A stretch of 64,000 nucleotides of DNA. Origin: Symsagittifera roscoffensis (lineage: Eukaryota; Xenacoelomorpha; Acoela; Convolutidae). The notes beneath the pieces were generated by a model. It was not told the DNA's origin. It searched no databases and saw only the letters and a list, made by a program, of their open reading frames with translations. The position numbers and the translations under genes are program-made. Shown piece after piece: positions 1 to 10,700 of this stretch (the stretch's first letter is position 1; the number at the start of each line of letters is the position of its first letter). The stretch covers positions 24,046,539 to 24,110,538 of the forward strand of contig NC_087064.1 in assembly GCF_963678635.1 (NCBI RefSeq), read 5' to 3'.

Positions 1-106
1 GGTAGAGACGGTGAAAAGCATGCAAAGCTCTGTTTAGACGTTAGCCAGTCGTCTTAAGACTTAGTTTTGTCTTCCGTCGATATGTATCTTCCGGGCGAAT
101 GTTATA
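1..106 (+). repeat. 3' end of the left LTR of element 1 (truncated by window)
   Basis: These bases match the last ~107 bases of the right LTR (to 23597) with few differences. Related copies ending in GAATGTTACA occur at 31109, 37124 and 43808, and inverted at 26722 and 40108. The shared CA end and the divergence just after it place the LTR boundary here. Confidence 0.85.
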
Positions 107-3100
107 TAGATGTTTTTATGGCGCTCCTGGGTGTTATTCTTTTTAACATCATGACCGGCGGAACCGTTAACGAGCACTCCACGCCGAGCGGATGCTCACA
201 TTAACGCCCTTAATAGGCCTAAACCGCCGGGGCGGAAGGGTAGTTCGGAACGCGGAAGCCTTCCGGATTACCGTGAATAGCTTTTTAACTTAGTTAAGAC
301 CGAAAATTCACGAACCAGGAAGGGTGGGGGGATTCGCGGTCCCGTCATCTCCTGAATGGTTTGTGACCAAAAACACTTAAAGATATATATAAAACCAAAC
401 AAAAAGTAGTATAGTACCCAAGAAAAACAAAAAACATAAAAAATAACCTAAAAAACCAAAAACAGTAAAAAGTAAAAAATCAGTAGAAATCATCCCCCCC
501 AGACAAGATGTGATCCGACCCTTCCGTTTGTTGTTGATAGATATATTGTTGTTACAGGCATTTATATCAGTCAGGATCGTTACGATCAGTTTTGTAGCCC
601 GTCTGTGAGGCTTGTACTGTAGGGTTGTTTGAGCATTTAAGCACGTTAATGATAAATTGCGCCCAATCCGGAAGGGTCAGCTGATTTGCGCTCAATTCGG
701 AGGGGTCTTGTGAGAAGACTGATCCGGCAAGCAGTACAAGGAGCAACAAGAAGGGGCTCAACGACAGCAACAATCGACTGTTGGGTATCGTTAGCAAGTT
801 TTGTGTCCCTTTTGGTACAAAAATCAAGATAGTAATCTGTGGGGGGCTCGACAGTGCTGCACTGTAGTGACCCTTCACCGAACTGCGAATATCCGAGTTA
901 AGCACCTTAATTCGGATATTGAACAAACCCGGAGGGGTATAGTATTACTATTATTATTACTTATAGAGCCCTTATTAATAGTCTTAAATCGTTTTTCAGT
1001 GAAAAACAACGAAAACAGACCGGTTTTTAGGGTCAAAATAGAGATATTTTGATCCCCCCACAAGTCGCGATTTTTGAGATATCGATAATTTTTGAAACGG
1101 AAAAAAGCGCTAAAGTAGTGTGTTACATCGTAATTGCACTACCATAATAGATAGAACCGGTCGAGTTTAGTTCGGAAGTGGTTGGAACTATTTTGGTACC
1201 GAGAACCGAAATTTGGTGATTTTTGAGAAAACGAAACACTATAAATTTAGAAAATTTTTTGAAATTTTTGAGTTACAACAGTAAAAATAGTTGTTCGGAC
1301 AACGTCCACTAGTGAATCTACAAGTTTTAAAACCCGCTACCCGAAAGCCTTCCGGGTTGCAGAGAAATCGAACTTAACGTGTTTGATTTGTTGGTGGATT
1401 CGTCAATCCGGAGGGGTACAGGTAGCATAGTTTTTCGCAAAATTTTTCAGCAAAAGCGTTTTAGATCGGGTCTTTTGCATTGAACTAGAAGAGTATAGGC
1501 CTTCTGAGTTCGGATCAATAATTTTTAGGTCGAAAGGACCTGATTTGCGGAAAAAGTTAGGCGGAACCTATAAGAGAGAAAAATTTTTGAGTTTAGGAAA
1601 AAGACGTTTTGGTTAATAACTTTGGAAATACTGGGCATATCGAGTTGATCTTGGTACCAATAGATCAGAAATTAGCTGAGCTTACTGATAAGGACAAAAG
1701 TTTTTCGGAAAAGTAAGCGTGAAAATTTTTTGAGATTGTTTTTAGCAAATTCCTCAATTTGGAAGGGTACACCCTTCACGTTTTACAATAATTTTTTTAA
1801 AAAAAGCCCTTATACCCCTACCAAAAGGTAATAGCGGTTGAATAAAGTAACTTTAGGCTGTTCTAGTCGAAAAGGGTAGGCTAAAGGCACAGCAAAAGCT
1901 TAAGAGAGCCGAAGTTAGGCGAGCGATAAGACCCTTCACCGTTAGTGTGAATTGTCAAATAAGAGGCTTAACTTCAATCCGGAAGGGTCTAGGAAAGTAG
2001 TGCATACCCTTCCTAGTTAATTGAAAGAGCAAAATTGCATCGGAGAACGTATCCGGAGGGGTATAGGTTGAAGGTAGGAAACCTCCGAAAAGCTACTTTT
2101 ACAAAACCGGAGGGTTCCCAATCCAGAGGGGTCAAAATTTTTTTTCAAATTCGGAGGGGTCCAAATCCGGAGGGGTCTTATATTAACTAACTCAGAGGGT
2201 TCCCAATCCGGAGGGGTCAAAATTTTTATTTCAAATTCGGAGGGGTCCAAATCCGGAGGGGTCTTATATTAACTAACTCAGAGGGGTCCCAATCCGGAGG
2301 GGTCAAGATTCTGCCAGTCCGGAAGGGTCCTACTTGTGCCAATCCGGAGGGGTATTATTTTATTAAAGAACTTAGGTAGACGAAAGAAAGACTAAAAAGT
2401 GAGAGGTATTAGGTTATTAGCACACAGGCTAGCTATCAGTGACTGCACTGGTAACTTGCCTTTCAATAAGAACCAGACCAAAACAAAACAGATCCGAAGT
2501 CGGATATTCGCGACACTAAGTCTACATTAAAAAGAGCGTGATTCATTGGTGTGGATTGTAACATAAAACGTTTTTGGGAAAAGTGACTGCCCTGAGGATT
2601 TTAGTAGGTCTAGCTCGGGCAGTCCGAAGGCAGATAGGTAACACAGTACTCGGTGGGTGCAATAGCCGCCCACTTGAGAAGATTACTGCCTTCAAAGTTT
2701 TGTCTGTTTGGTGCAACACTGAGCAGGGAAAGCTTTTTCTTTAAAAGACAGGTTCGACTATTGTACTGCGACCGACTAAGAGTACATCACACATACGTTT
2801 TTTTTCATAGAGGTATTCATAGTTTGACACTAAATATATATATATTTTTTTTTTGATTGATTTTAAATCAACATAAACTGTGCTTGATTGGGTAGTGAGT
2901 ACACTATTTTTTAAATTGACTGATAACATCATATTGTGCTAGTTTTCAAATCTTACCACCGATAATTGGTTAGTGTGAATAAATTTTATACAAACTGTAC
3001 TCTGATAACATAAAGGGATTCGTGGTCACTATTTAATAGAATCTTGTGAAAATCATTGTGTTGTGTCATTATTATTGTTAACAAAACTATAAGGTATCTA

Positions 3101-3143
3101 GCAATCGGGTTAAGTATAGGCATTAATAAGTGACAAATAGAGA
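107..3143 (+). other. Long 5' leader of element 1 with repeated CCGGAGGGGT motif
   Basis: No long ORF lies on the plus strand here. The leader holds about 19 copies of a motif like TCCGGAGGGGTC, sparse at 660-2000 and dense at 2051-2354. It also has an A-rich, T-poor tract at about 380-490. Inverted forms (CCTTCCGG, for example near 258 and 1348) could pair with the direct motifs. A related leader lies inverted at 25905-26721, and short versions at 31110-31489 and 43809-44200. I see no clear tRNA primer-binding site directly after the LTR. A TGGCGCTCCTGGGTG stretch starts about 13 bases downstream of the LTR end. Confidence 0.75.
2131..2301 (+). repeat. Two ~85-bp tandem units carrying the leader motif
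   Basis: The block from GTCAAAATTTTT through ATTCGGAGGGG, TCTTATATTAACTAACTCA and the next CCGGAGGGG starts at 2131 and again at 2216. A third start is at 2302, giving periods of 85 and 86 bases with only small changes. Each unit carries four motif copies. Confidence 0.85.
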
Positions 3144-4346
3144 ATGAGTCTAGACAAGTCAAGGATACCAAAACGAGATAATAGCTCTAGGAAATTCATA
3201 CCTGAAAAGCAAAGAAAAACGATGACCGATCCTTTTGTGGATTGGATCAAGCGATCCCGGTCCGATAAAGGGGAGACGGTTTCAGGCAAAATGGTTGAAA
3301 CGAGAAGTCAGAAGACCTCAGAAGAGCGAAAACAACTGTTAGAAGTGGAGGTCAATACGGACCATACCATGAACGACAACCAGGAGGTAAATGGACTGGA
3401 ACGGAGAGGCAGAAGGCTGGCGAGTGAATCTACTCCGGTAGAACAAGGCCATGATTTTGCCACTTCCACCGGGACATTGGATCGAGAGGAGATGTCGGAA
3501 CTGTCCGACATCTCAACTGAAGTAACGGCAACTAGAAGATCTCCGACAGACAACACTATGATGGCAGGCGGAACTGGGAAACAAACAACGTCATCATCAT
3601 TCTCAGAAAGAATGAAGAACACCTTCGGAAACATCTTTCCATTCAGCATGGGAGGAGGAGCAGGGAACGACGGTGAATCCCAGAAGGAAGAGGATGAAGA
3701 GGGGCAAGGGGACTTTGGATCTCAGGTCAGCCTCAACAGTTCGATCCAGGAGAACGAGGCATACGTCGGAAGAGAGACTGGAACCATGGACAAATTTGGT
3801 GTAGTGACAACGATAAGCAAAGAGGCAAACACACCGGGCCAGTCAAGAGACTTCGCAATTCAGACAAGTTCAGAGCCACAAACTGGAGAGAATAGAACCA
3901 GAGGGCTATGCAACGCGTTAGCGGATCCTGAAATAGATAATGAGAAGACGTCGAGACAGAGAGTCAAGGCCCGGATCTCGACCAGCACGAAGCTACCTGG
4001 GACCGACAGGGTTACACCGCCACTAGTGACGCCACTCGTGGATAACGGGACAGCACTAGAAGAAGCCTTAAACAACATAGTGGACAGTTTAGGAGAACAA
4101 AACGAGCAGATGTCAATAAGGATGAGTGAACTAGAAAGTGCAGTTCACATTGAAAGAGAAAGTCTGCGGGAAGAAATAAACCGCAATAGACAGAAAGTTG
4201 GCAGGAGCGAAAAACGCTTGAAAGAAAGAACGGACGAGCATATGGCGAAGAACTTGTCGCGAATGACCAGAGAGGCGGAACAGCGAGAGTTACGCTTAAG
4301 AGACGACATGGAGAATTCAGCAAGAGCAGTCTCTTGGGACTCTTGA
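3144..4346 (+). CDS. Gag N-terminal part (acidic, low-complexity, coiled coil at the end)
   Basis: A 400-residue ORF with an ATG start, first in the element. It is rich in Ser/Thr/Glu/Lys, with a Gly/acidic stretch near residues 168-190 and a heptad-like helical C-terminus (about 305-395). No catalytic motif is visible. The next frame (+1) is open just upstream of this stop and continues the helical character into the ORF at 4363. The two were therefore probably one Gag polyprotein interrupted by a base change near 4322. Function as the matrix-like part of Gag is inferred from position only. Confidence 0.7.
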   Translation: MSLDKSRIPKRDNSSRKFIPEKQRKTMTDPFVDWIKRSRSDKGETVSGKMVETRSQKTSEERKQLLEVEVNTDHTMNDNQEVNGLERRGRRLASESTPVEQGHDFATSTGTLDREEMSELSDISTEVTATRRSPTDNTMMAGGTGKQTTSSSFSERMKNTFGNIFPFSMGGGAGNDGESQKEEDEEGQGDFGSQVSLNSSIQENEAYVGRETGTMDKFGVVTTISKEANTPGQSRDFAIQTSSEPQTGENRTRGLCNALADPEIDNEKTSRQRVKARISTSTKLPGTDRVTPPLVTPLVDNGTALEEALNNIVDSLGEQNEQMSIRMSELESAVHIERESLREEINRNRQKVGRSEKRLKERTDEHMAKNLSRMTREAEQRELRLRDDMENSARAVSWDS

Positions 4347-4362
4347 CACAAAGATAGACGCC

Positions 4363-6477
4363 ATGATGGAGCGGCGAACTCAGGCTATCATGGATAGGTT
4401 GGACGGGCTACTAAGCAGCAAGAGTGGACCAAAAGAAGGAGAACCGAACTCGGGAGGTCCCAGCAGGGAACCGAGGGTGAACTTCAATGAACATCAAAAG
4501 AGGAAGACGTATGGACCCACTAGAGGCAGGGGCAGTTCATCAGGCTATGCCACAAGGGGTAATGGAGCATGGGGCCCGAACAGTAGAGCAAGTTCAACGG
4601 GGAACAGACAGACCTCTAACGAACGACCAACGCAAGGCACACATGCGACTGGGAGAAGTGATTCCGGCAACAGGGGGCATGCAAGCCCGAGGAGGAGTCA
4701 TGTGGGCCAAGCGGGAAACACTCACGGTGATTCGGCTTGCAGGGATGCACCGCACACAGAGCCTTCGACGAGGTGTGAGGACACTCAAGCAGGACACTCA
4801 AGGGATGCTACGGCAATGGCCACAGCATTTGAACCCCTAAACAGGTCTTTGGAGACATTCCTGACAAGGTTATCAAGAACCAATGAACGCAGTGAGAAGT
4901 CCAGAAGAGTCTTTAAGAAACCAAGATGCTACAAAGACGAATCTGATGGCTGTATTGATACCTGGATAGAGGTAATGAAGCTGCATTTCGAGGAAGAGGA
5001 CTTGTCGGAGAGACAGGAATGCAGCGCGCTCACCAGCAACTTAGAAGGGACAGCCCTGAACTGTGTCATGGCCAAGAAGCAATATCAACGTGACACTGCT
5101 GAGAAAATCTTCGAAATCTTGTTAAACCGTTTTGGACCAGGGGTGCAGGGGCACCAGGCGATGATGCGCTTCGAGAAACGGAGGCAACGAGAAGATGAAA
5201 CGATAGACAAGTTTCTCGATGATTTGGAAATGCTGAGGAGACGCAGCCAACCGGACGAGTCAAACCGAAGGATGAACTTGGCCGTAGCCTCGAAATTTGT
5301 CGATGGTGTGAAGAATGATGAACTTCGTACGATGCTAGCAACGCATTACACACCACTATCAACCAATGCGCCAACACCGGAGGAGTTGAGGCTCAAATCA
5401 AAAGAGTATCTTTTGTTGAAACCTCCTTCGAGATCTGGATATTACAAGAACAATTATGGCAATTTTAACAACAGACCAGCAAACCAAGGGAACAATTGGT
5501 ACAAACCGAGGGATGATATGGACAAGAGACGCTCTTGTGCTAATTGCAGTTCAACGGACCATCATGTGTCAGCATGCCCAGCTTACAAACAAGGCATGAA
5601 AGCAATAGGCTTTAGCCTCGAGGACGAAGATGCGTCAGAGTTGGACCATGAGGATTTCATGAGAGGAGTAATTGCGAAATTCGGCCCGAGGTGTTTCTTT
5701 TGCAACTTGGAAGGTCATTTTAAATCAGATTGTCCGCAATTCTGGGTTGCAGTGGCAGACATTAAGCATCCAAGACATGAAGAAGCTCTGTCAGGAGTGA
5801 AAGCCAGCAAGGCTCGAGTTTTGAGTGAAGCAGAGGCACGCAGAAAGGATAAACCTCAAGAGCTGGCGGCAAAGAAAATGCAAGCGGTAATAGAGGAGAC
5901 ACGTGAGCCGGAACCAGCAACTGCGGCTCACGACTTCAAGGTTGATTATAAGGCAGCCACGAGGGATGCTCTAAATAGAGTGCAGCAGGAACTAGTGACG
6001 AAAGAGATCGAACAAAAAGTGAAACTTGAACTGGAGAATGAAAAACTTCAGGAGCAACTGAATACCTTCGAAGCAACGGAGTTCGAGGAAACTAAAGCAC
6101 CAAGCAGTTTGAGCATGAAGCTTAATGTGATCTCCGGTCAGAGGTTCGGCATGGTGCCGCAAGGAAGCAAGATACAATCGATAATCTCAGTGGCTGGACA
6201 TCAGGTGATCAGAAATCTGAGTGAACCATCCGAGTTCACTTTGATGCATTTGGACACATATGCAGATTATCTGAGGCAAGTGGAGCCACGCACCGAGTCG
6301 AGAGCTGTGCGGGCACTACTAACGACGGGTGGCCCTCGCATGAAGAGACTTCATGGACGCTACCTAGAGGTCTATGGGCCATATCAAGTGATGCTGAACG
6401 TGGATGGAATCAGTATCTACACCAGGACTTATGTGACAACAGATGATGACCAAATGGGGGTAGATCTATGTGGGTGA
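4363..6477 (+). CDS. gag: Gag capsid/nucleocapsid
   Basis: 704 residues. The first ~150 are basic and low-complexity. A retrotransposon-gag-like helical region follows at about 195-350 (W-I-E-V-M-K-L-H-F through repeated helices). Two CCHC zinc knuckles of the form CX2CX4HX4C begin at Cys392 and Cys444, as expected for a nucleocapsid that packages RNA. The tail (about 500-704) has a Glu/Lys coiled coil and a further folded-looking stretch. The stop overlaps the start of the protease frame, which lies +1. A fragment 88% or so like residues 405-525 lies at 23598-23965. Confidence 0.88.
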   Translation: MMERRTQAIMDRLDGLLSSKSGPKEGEPNSGGPSREPRVNFNEHQKRKTYGPTRGRGSSSGYATRGNGAWGPNSRASSTGNRQTSNERPTQGTHATGRSDSGNRGHASPRRSHVGQAGNTHGDSACRDAPHTEPSTRCEDTQAGHSRDATAMATAFEPLNRSLETFLTRLSRTNERSEKSRRVFKKPRCYKDESDGCIDTWIEVMKLHFEEEDLSERQECSALTSNLEGTALNCVMAKKQYQRDTAEKIFEILLNRFGPGVQGHQAMMRFEKRRQREDETIDKFLDDLEMLRRRSQPDESNRRMNLAVASKFVDGVKNDELRTMLATHYTPLSTNAPTPEELRLKSKEYLLLKPPSRSGYYKNNYGNFNNRPANQGNNWYKPRDDMDKRRSCANCSSTDHHVSACPAYKQGMKAIGFSLEDEDASELDHEDFMRGVIAKFGPRCFFCNLEGHFKSDCPQFWVAVADIKHPRHEEALSGVKASKARVLSEAEARRKDKPQELAAKKMQAVIEETREPEPATAAHDFKVDYKAATRDALNRVQQELVTKEIEQKVKLELENEKLQEQLNTFEATEFEETKAPSSLSMKLNVISGQRFGMVPQGSKIQSIISVAGHQVIRNLSEPSEFTLMHLDTYADYLRQVEPRTESRAVRALLTTGGPRMKRLHGRYLEVYGPYQVMLNVDGISIYTRTYVTTDDDQMGVDLCG

Positions 6478-7714
6478 GGAGGAACTCAAAGTCCGCAGGA
6501 TAGGCCATGACGCCATGATGGAACAAGACGCAGTACACATTGGGTATGAAGCAGATGTGACCGCACATCTGCTCGACACCAACGGAACAAAAATCGGAGT
6601 CGCAGGGCTTCTGGACACAGGAGCGGTAGTGAGTGTGATGCCGATAAAAACTTGGGAAAGAATGGGCTTCACGCGGGAAGATCTAATTCCAACGAATCTC
6701 CGACTGGCCGCCGCCAATCGAGGAGCTATCTACGTGGCCGGAAGAACACCAATAACGGTCCTCCACATGGGAGGACGGGATCTTTGGATGAGCTTCCTGG
6801 TGGTAGAGAATCTGGACGACGCCGACCAATTCATCTTGGGCAGAGATTTTGTCAGGAATTTTGACGTGATGATTGACTTGAACAACGGTCTGATACGGAT
6901 TAGAAACCCGGACCGAAAGTATGTTAAGAGACCAATTAAGAGGATAATAACAGACGAAAACAAGGTACCAATTTTTTTAGATAGGAAAGTAAAATTACAA
7001 CCAGGACAAGCTGTAGTAGCAATTTTTAGAATGAGAAATTTGAATTCGTTAAGTGATAGTAAACAGGTTTGCTTAGTACCGAATCCAAATAGTCAAAGTT
7101 CGGTGATTTTAGGCCGGAGCTTCTCGGTAACGCGAAACGGACTGTGTGTCAGTGTGTTGTTGAACACACTGGACACCACGGTTTCAATCCAGCGTGGAAA
7201 GAAGCTTGGCTACGCTTTGCCGATGAGGATCGACTATGAGGAGACACAAAACTTGAAGAAATATAGTGTGACAGACTGTCCTTATCATGCCAATAAAGAT
7301 AAAATTTTAAAGAGGATTAATGAATTAAAATCTATTCATAAATTGTTTTCAATGAAATCCGAAACAGACGACGGCTTATCAAGCTGCTCGAACTTTCCGG
7401 AACGCCCCTCGTCATATGAACTAGAATCTGACAAACCGGTTTTACCAGAGATAGAACATTTAGAAGGGAAAATAGGTGAGGGAGATTTCAAAAAATTACG
7501 GGACCTCCTAAATCGGAACGCAGATGTATTTTCAAAACATAAGGCGGATATCGGTTGCTGTAATTTCGTCGAACACGAAATCGAACTAGAAGAAGGCGCC
7601 GTTCCCCATAGGGAAGGCGCAAGACGAATGACGCCTCACAAATCGGAAGCGTGCCGAGCGGAAATAGAAATGTTGCTTGAATACGACATGATAGAACCTT
7701 CGAAATCGCCATGA
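6470..7714 (+). CDS. pol: Aspartic protease and N-terminal RT segment of Pol
   Basis: An aspartic protease motif LDTGA lies at residues 48-52, with the second conserved block (ILGRDF, about 122-127) typical of retropepsins. The C-terminal ~80 residues match the run-in to a gypsy reverse transcriptase: an EHEIEL segment, then a stretch ending in SKSP. There is no ATG at the head of the frame, which opens after a TAG near 6459. Position 6470 is a GTG, so entry is probably by +1 shifting from gag or by damage. The frame ends at a TGA (7712-7714) where the RT family almost always has Trp. The same frame resumes at once in the next entry. Confidence 0.88.
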   Translation: MGEEELKVRRIGHDAMMEQDAVHIGYEADVTAHLLDTNGTKIGVAGLLDTGAVVSVMPIKTWERMGFTREDLIPTNLRLAAANRGAIYVAGRTPITVLHMGGRDLWMSFLVVENLDDADQFILGRDFVRNFDVMIDLNNGLIRIRNPDRKYVKRPIKRIITDENKVPIFLDRKVKLQPGQAVVAIFRMRNLNSLSDSKQVCLVPNPNSQSSVILGRSFSVTRNGLCVSVLLNTLDTTVSIQRGKKLGYALPMRIDYEETQNLKKYSVTDCPYHANKDKILKRINELKSIHKLFSMKSETDDGLSSCSNFPERPSSYELESDKPVLPEIEHLEGKIGEGDFKKLRDLLNRNADVFSKHKADIGCCNFVEHEIELEEGAVPHREGARRMTPHKSEACRAEIEMLLEYDMIEPSKSP

Positions 7715-7729
7715 GCTTGCGGAGTAGTA

Positions 7730-10700
7730 ATGGCGAAAAAGAAAGGGGGGCAGCTTAGATTTTGTTGCGACTTTCGTTACTTGAACGCGGTAACGATAAA
7801 AGATGCGTACCCGATACCGCGAATAAACGAGAGCCTATCTAAGCTTGGTGATGCCAAGTTCTTCACCACATTTGACTTAGGTTCTGCCTTCTGGCAGGTC
7901 CCTCTGCGAAAGAAGGACAGAGAGAAGACCGGATTCGCGTGCGAGTTGGGATTGTACCAGTGGAAGAGGATGCCCTTCGGCTTGTGCAATGCAACGGCCA
8001 CTTTTCAAAGACTGATGGCTCAGGCTTTGACTGGAGTGACCAAGAAGTACGGGAACCTCGTGATGTGTTACGTGGATGACGTAGTCATAGCGACACCGAC
8101 CCTGGAAGACCACATTGATAGGCTCGATGAGGTCTTTGGATGCATGAAAAGAGCAGGATTAAAGTGCAAACCATCGAAATGTGAAATCCTTAGGGACTCG
8201 ATTGAGTACCTAGGAAGAATGGTGGATAGGCATGGTGTGAGGCCGGACCCGGAAGCGGTGGAAGCAGTGTTGACATGGAAAGCCCCCAGAACGGACACAC
8301 AGCTCCTGAGCTTCTTAGGGTTTGCCAATTACTACCGAGAATTCATAAAAGGATATGCGGACAAGGTGTACCCGATGCAGAAGCTGATGCGCAACGAAGG
8401 GAAAAAGTTCGAATGGAACGATGAGGCACAGGTTGCTTTCGAGAACATAAAGCGGGAACTGTGCGAAGCGCCAGTGCTGGGCATGCCTACAGAAAAGGGC
8501 ATGTATGTTCTCGACACAGACGCATCGGTGGTGGCCATCTCAGGAGTCTTGCATCAAGAGCAAGAATGGAACGGAAGAACAGTTCTCCGTCCCATAGCAT
8601 ACGGCAGCAAAGTCTTGAGTGACACAGAGATGGAATATGGCGCACCAAAAGCAGAAATGTTTGCAGTAGTCACCTTCGTGGAGAAGTACCGTGCATACTT
8701 GGGGAGCGCTCCCTTCAAGTTACGCGTGGACAACAGAGCGTTATCCTGGTTGAAGACCTACTCAATGGATCAGAATTATATTGGTAGATGGATAGTAAGA
8801 TTGGATGGCTACCATATGATAATCGAACATAGGATGCGTGATAAACACCAGAATGCTGACAGCCTCAGTAAGAAAACTGAGTTCTATGAAAGATTGGAGC
8901 AGAAGCAGGCCAATCAGGCGGAAATAAAGGAGGGATTCTCGTTTCTGGACAAAGAAACTTATGAAGCGCTTCCCTTAACGAGATGGTTGGATAAGTCTGG
9001 ACATCCAATTCCAGGGCACCCAGAGTTACCTGTAGAGAAAGCAGCCGAGATAAAGATCCTGTCCAAGGAGGACCCGGTCCCCTTGGATCTGTTGCTGCGC
9101 TCGAACCTGGTCCAGCAAGAACTCTCTCGCATGAATATAAACAGCCTCTCATTATTGGATAAAACGGTGCAAGTCACACCACAAGTGATGCGGATGCTGG
9201 GTGGATTGTTAGAAAGAGAAGTGACCAGAGATGACCCCGAGTGGACAGCTGCAGTGGCATCGCTAACAGTCAGTGAGAAAGTGAAGATCATGCCGTCCAG
9301 ACGACAGCACGAAGAGAATGAGAGGGATTGTAGGACAATAGTTCAGCAACTAGTATCCTCAATACCCCAAGAGATTTTAACCAGTACTTCTTACGGACAG
9401 AAAGAACAGGGAAGCAGCAAGCGAAAGAAAACCGTCACCTTCGTGGACCAGGATAAGGAAGGTAAAAAGGTAGAACAAAATCGGCTGCAAGACTGTTTTT
9501 CCGGGGAGACGAATGATGAAAAGAACCAGCGATCACAAGATCAACACCCGGGACAAGAAAATTTGTCCGGGGAGTCTGAGATAGACGAGAAAGTTCCTGA
9601 TGAGAAACAGGACCTAGAGAACAAGGTTTTGTCAGGGGAGTTCAGATGGATGCGAAGAAGGCACAGACATGATCTGGAGGAGAGTGCAGTCTCCAGCACA
9701 ACCTCTTCGACGGATGATGATTCCCGAAACTCAGGAATGGACACCTATTCAGACAGGAACTCGAGTACGGAATCAGAACTGTCAGAACTAGCGATACACA
9801 CGCTACTAGTAGAAACTCGGGCAAGGGACCTGGACAGAGAGGTGTATCAGGATCCTGACAGTGATCGCTACCTAATACCAAGCGAAAGAGTCTTTGACAA
9901 CGCAGCGGATGACTTAGAGACGATAGCGGTATCGAAACGTTCGATAAGCCTGTTGCCACAGAAAGAGGTAGTCAGGACTGATCTTCAGCCGTTTGAACAA
10001 GAAACACAACCGTTGGCGAAGATTTGGTGCGTTAAGATGGAAGAAGACACACATCAGCCCAACGAGCTGAATAGTCAGATGAGGGTCATGAAGACATACT
10101 TGAAGGCGAGATACAGACTCTCGGACCTTCTAAGAGCGCAGAGAAATAATCGCATGACAAGCAACCTGAAAAGGTGGATCGAGAATGGTTCTCCGGATAA
10201 AGGGGACCTCGAGGAGGATAGTTATCGCATCCTGAGACAATACTTCATGCAGAAGGAAGGGAGGTTATATTTGAACAAAGACGGGATTGTGGCTTGTAAG
10301 AGAAGAGAAGAAGACAGAGTCCTATACAAGTATAACGCGATAGTGTTACCGCAACTCTATCAGACAGAACTATTATTCAGGTCACATGATCAGATGGGCC
10401 ATCAGGGGATCGACAAAGTATATCAGAGGATCCTGAAGCGCTTTGAGTGGCCTGGGATGAAAAAGACATGCGAGAAATGGGTAACAGCATGTCTGTCATG
10501 CCAACAGGTCAAGGATCCAAGGAAGTTGCGATTTCCTTTACAATCGATCGAGTCGTCTGAATTCAACGAGGTGGTGCAGATAGATCACCAAAAGATATGC
10601 ATGACAGACACTGGTTATAATCAGGTGCTGGTCATGATAGATCATTTCACGAAGTATGCAGAGGCCGTGCCCTGCATAACTGCCTCGGCGGAAGAGACAT

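Noticed and set aside
2017-2250. Minus-strand frame of 77 codons
   Set aside because: It lies in the repeated CCGGAGGGGT array, and its residues simply repeat the motif. No coding evidence.
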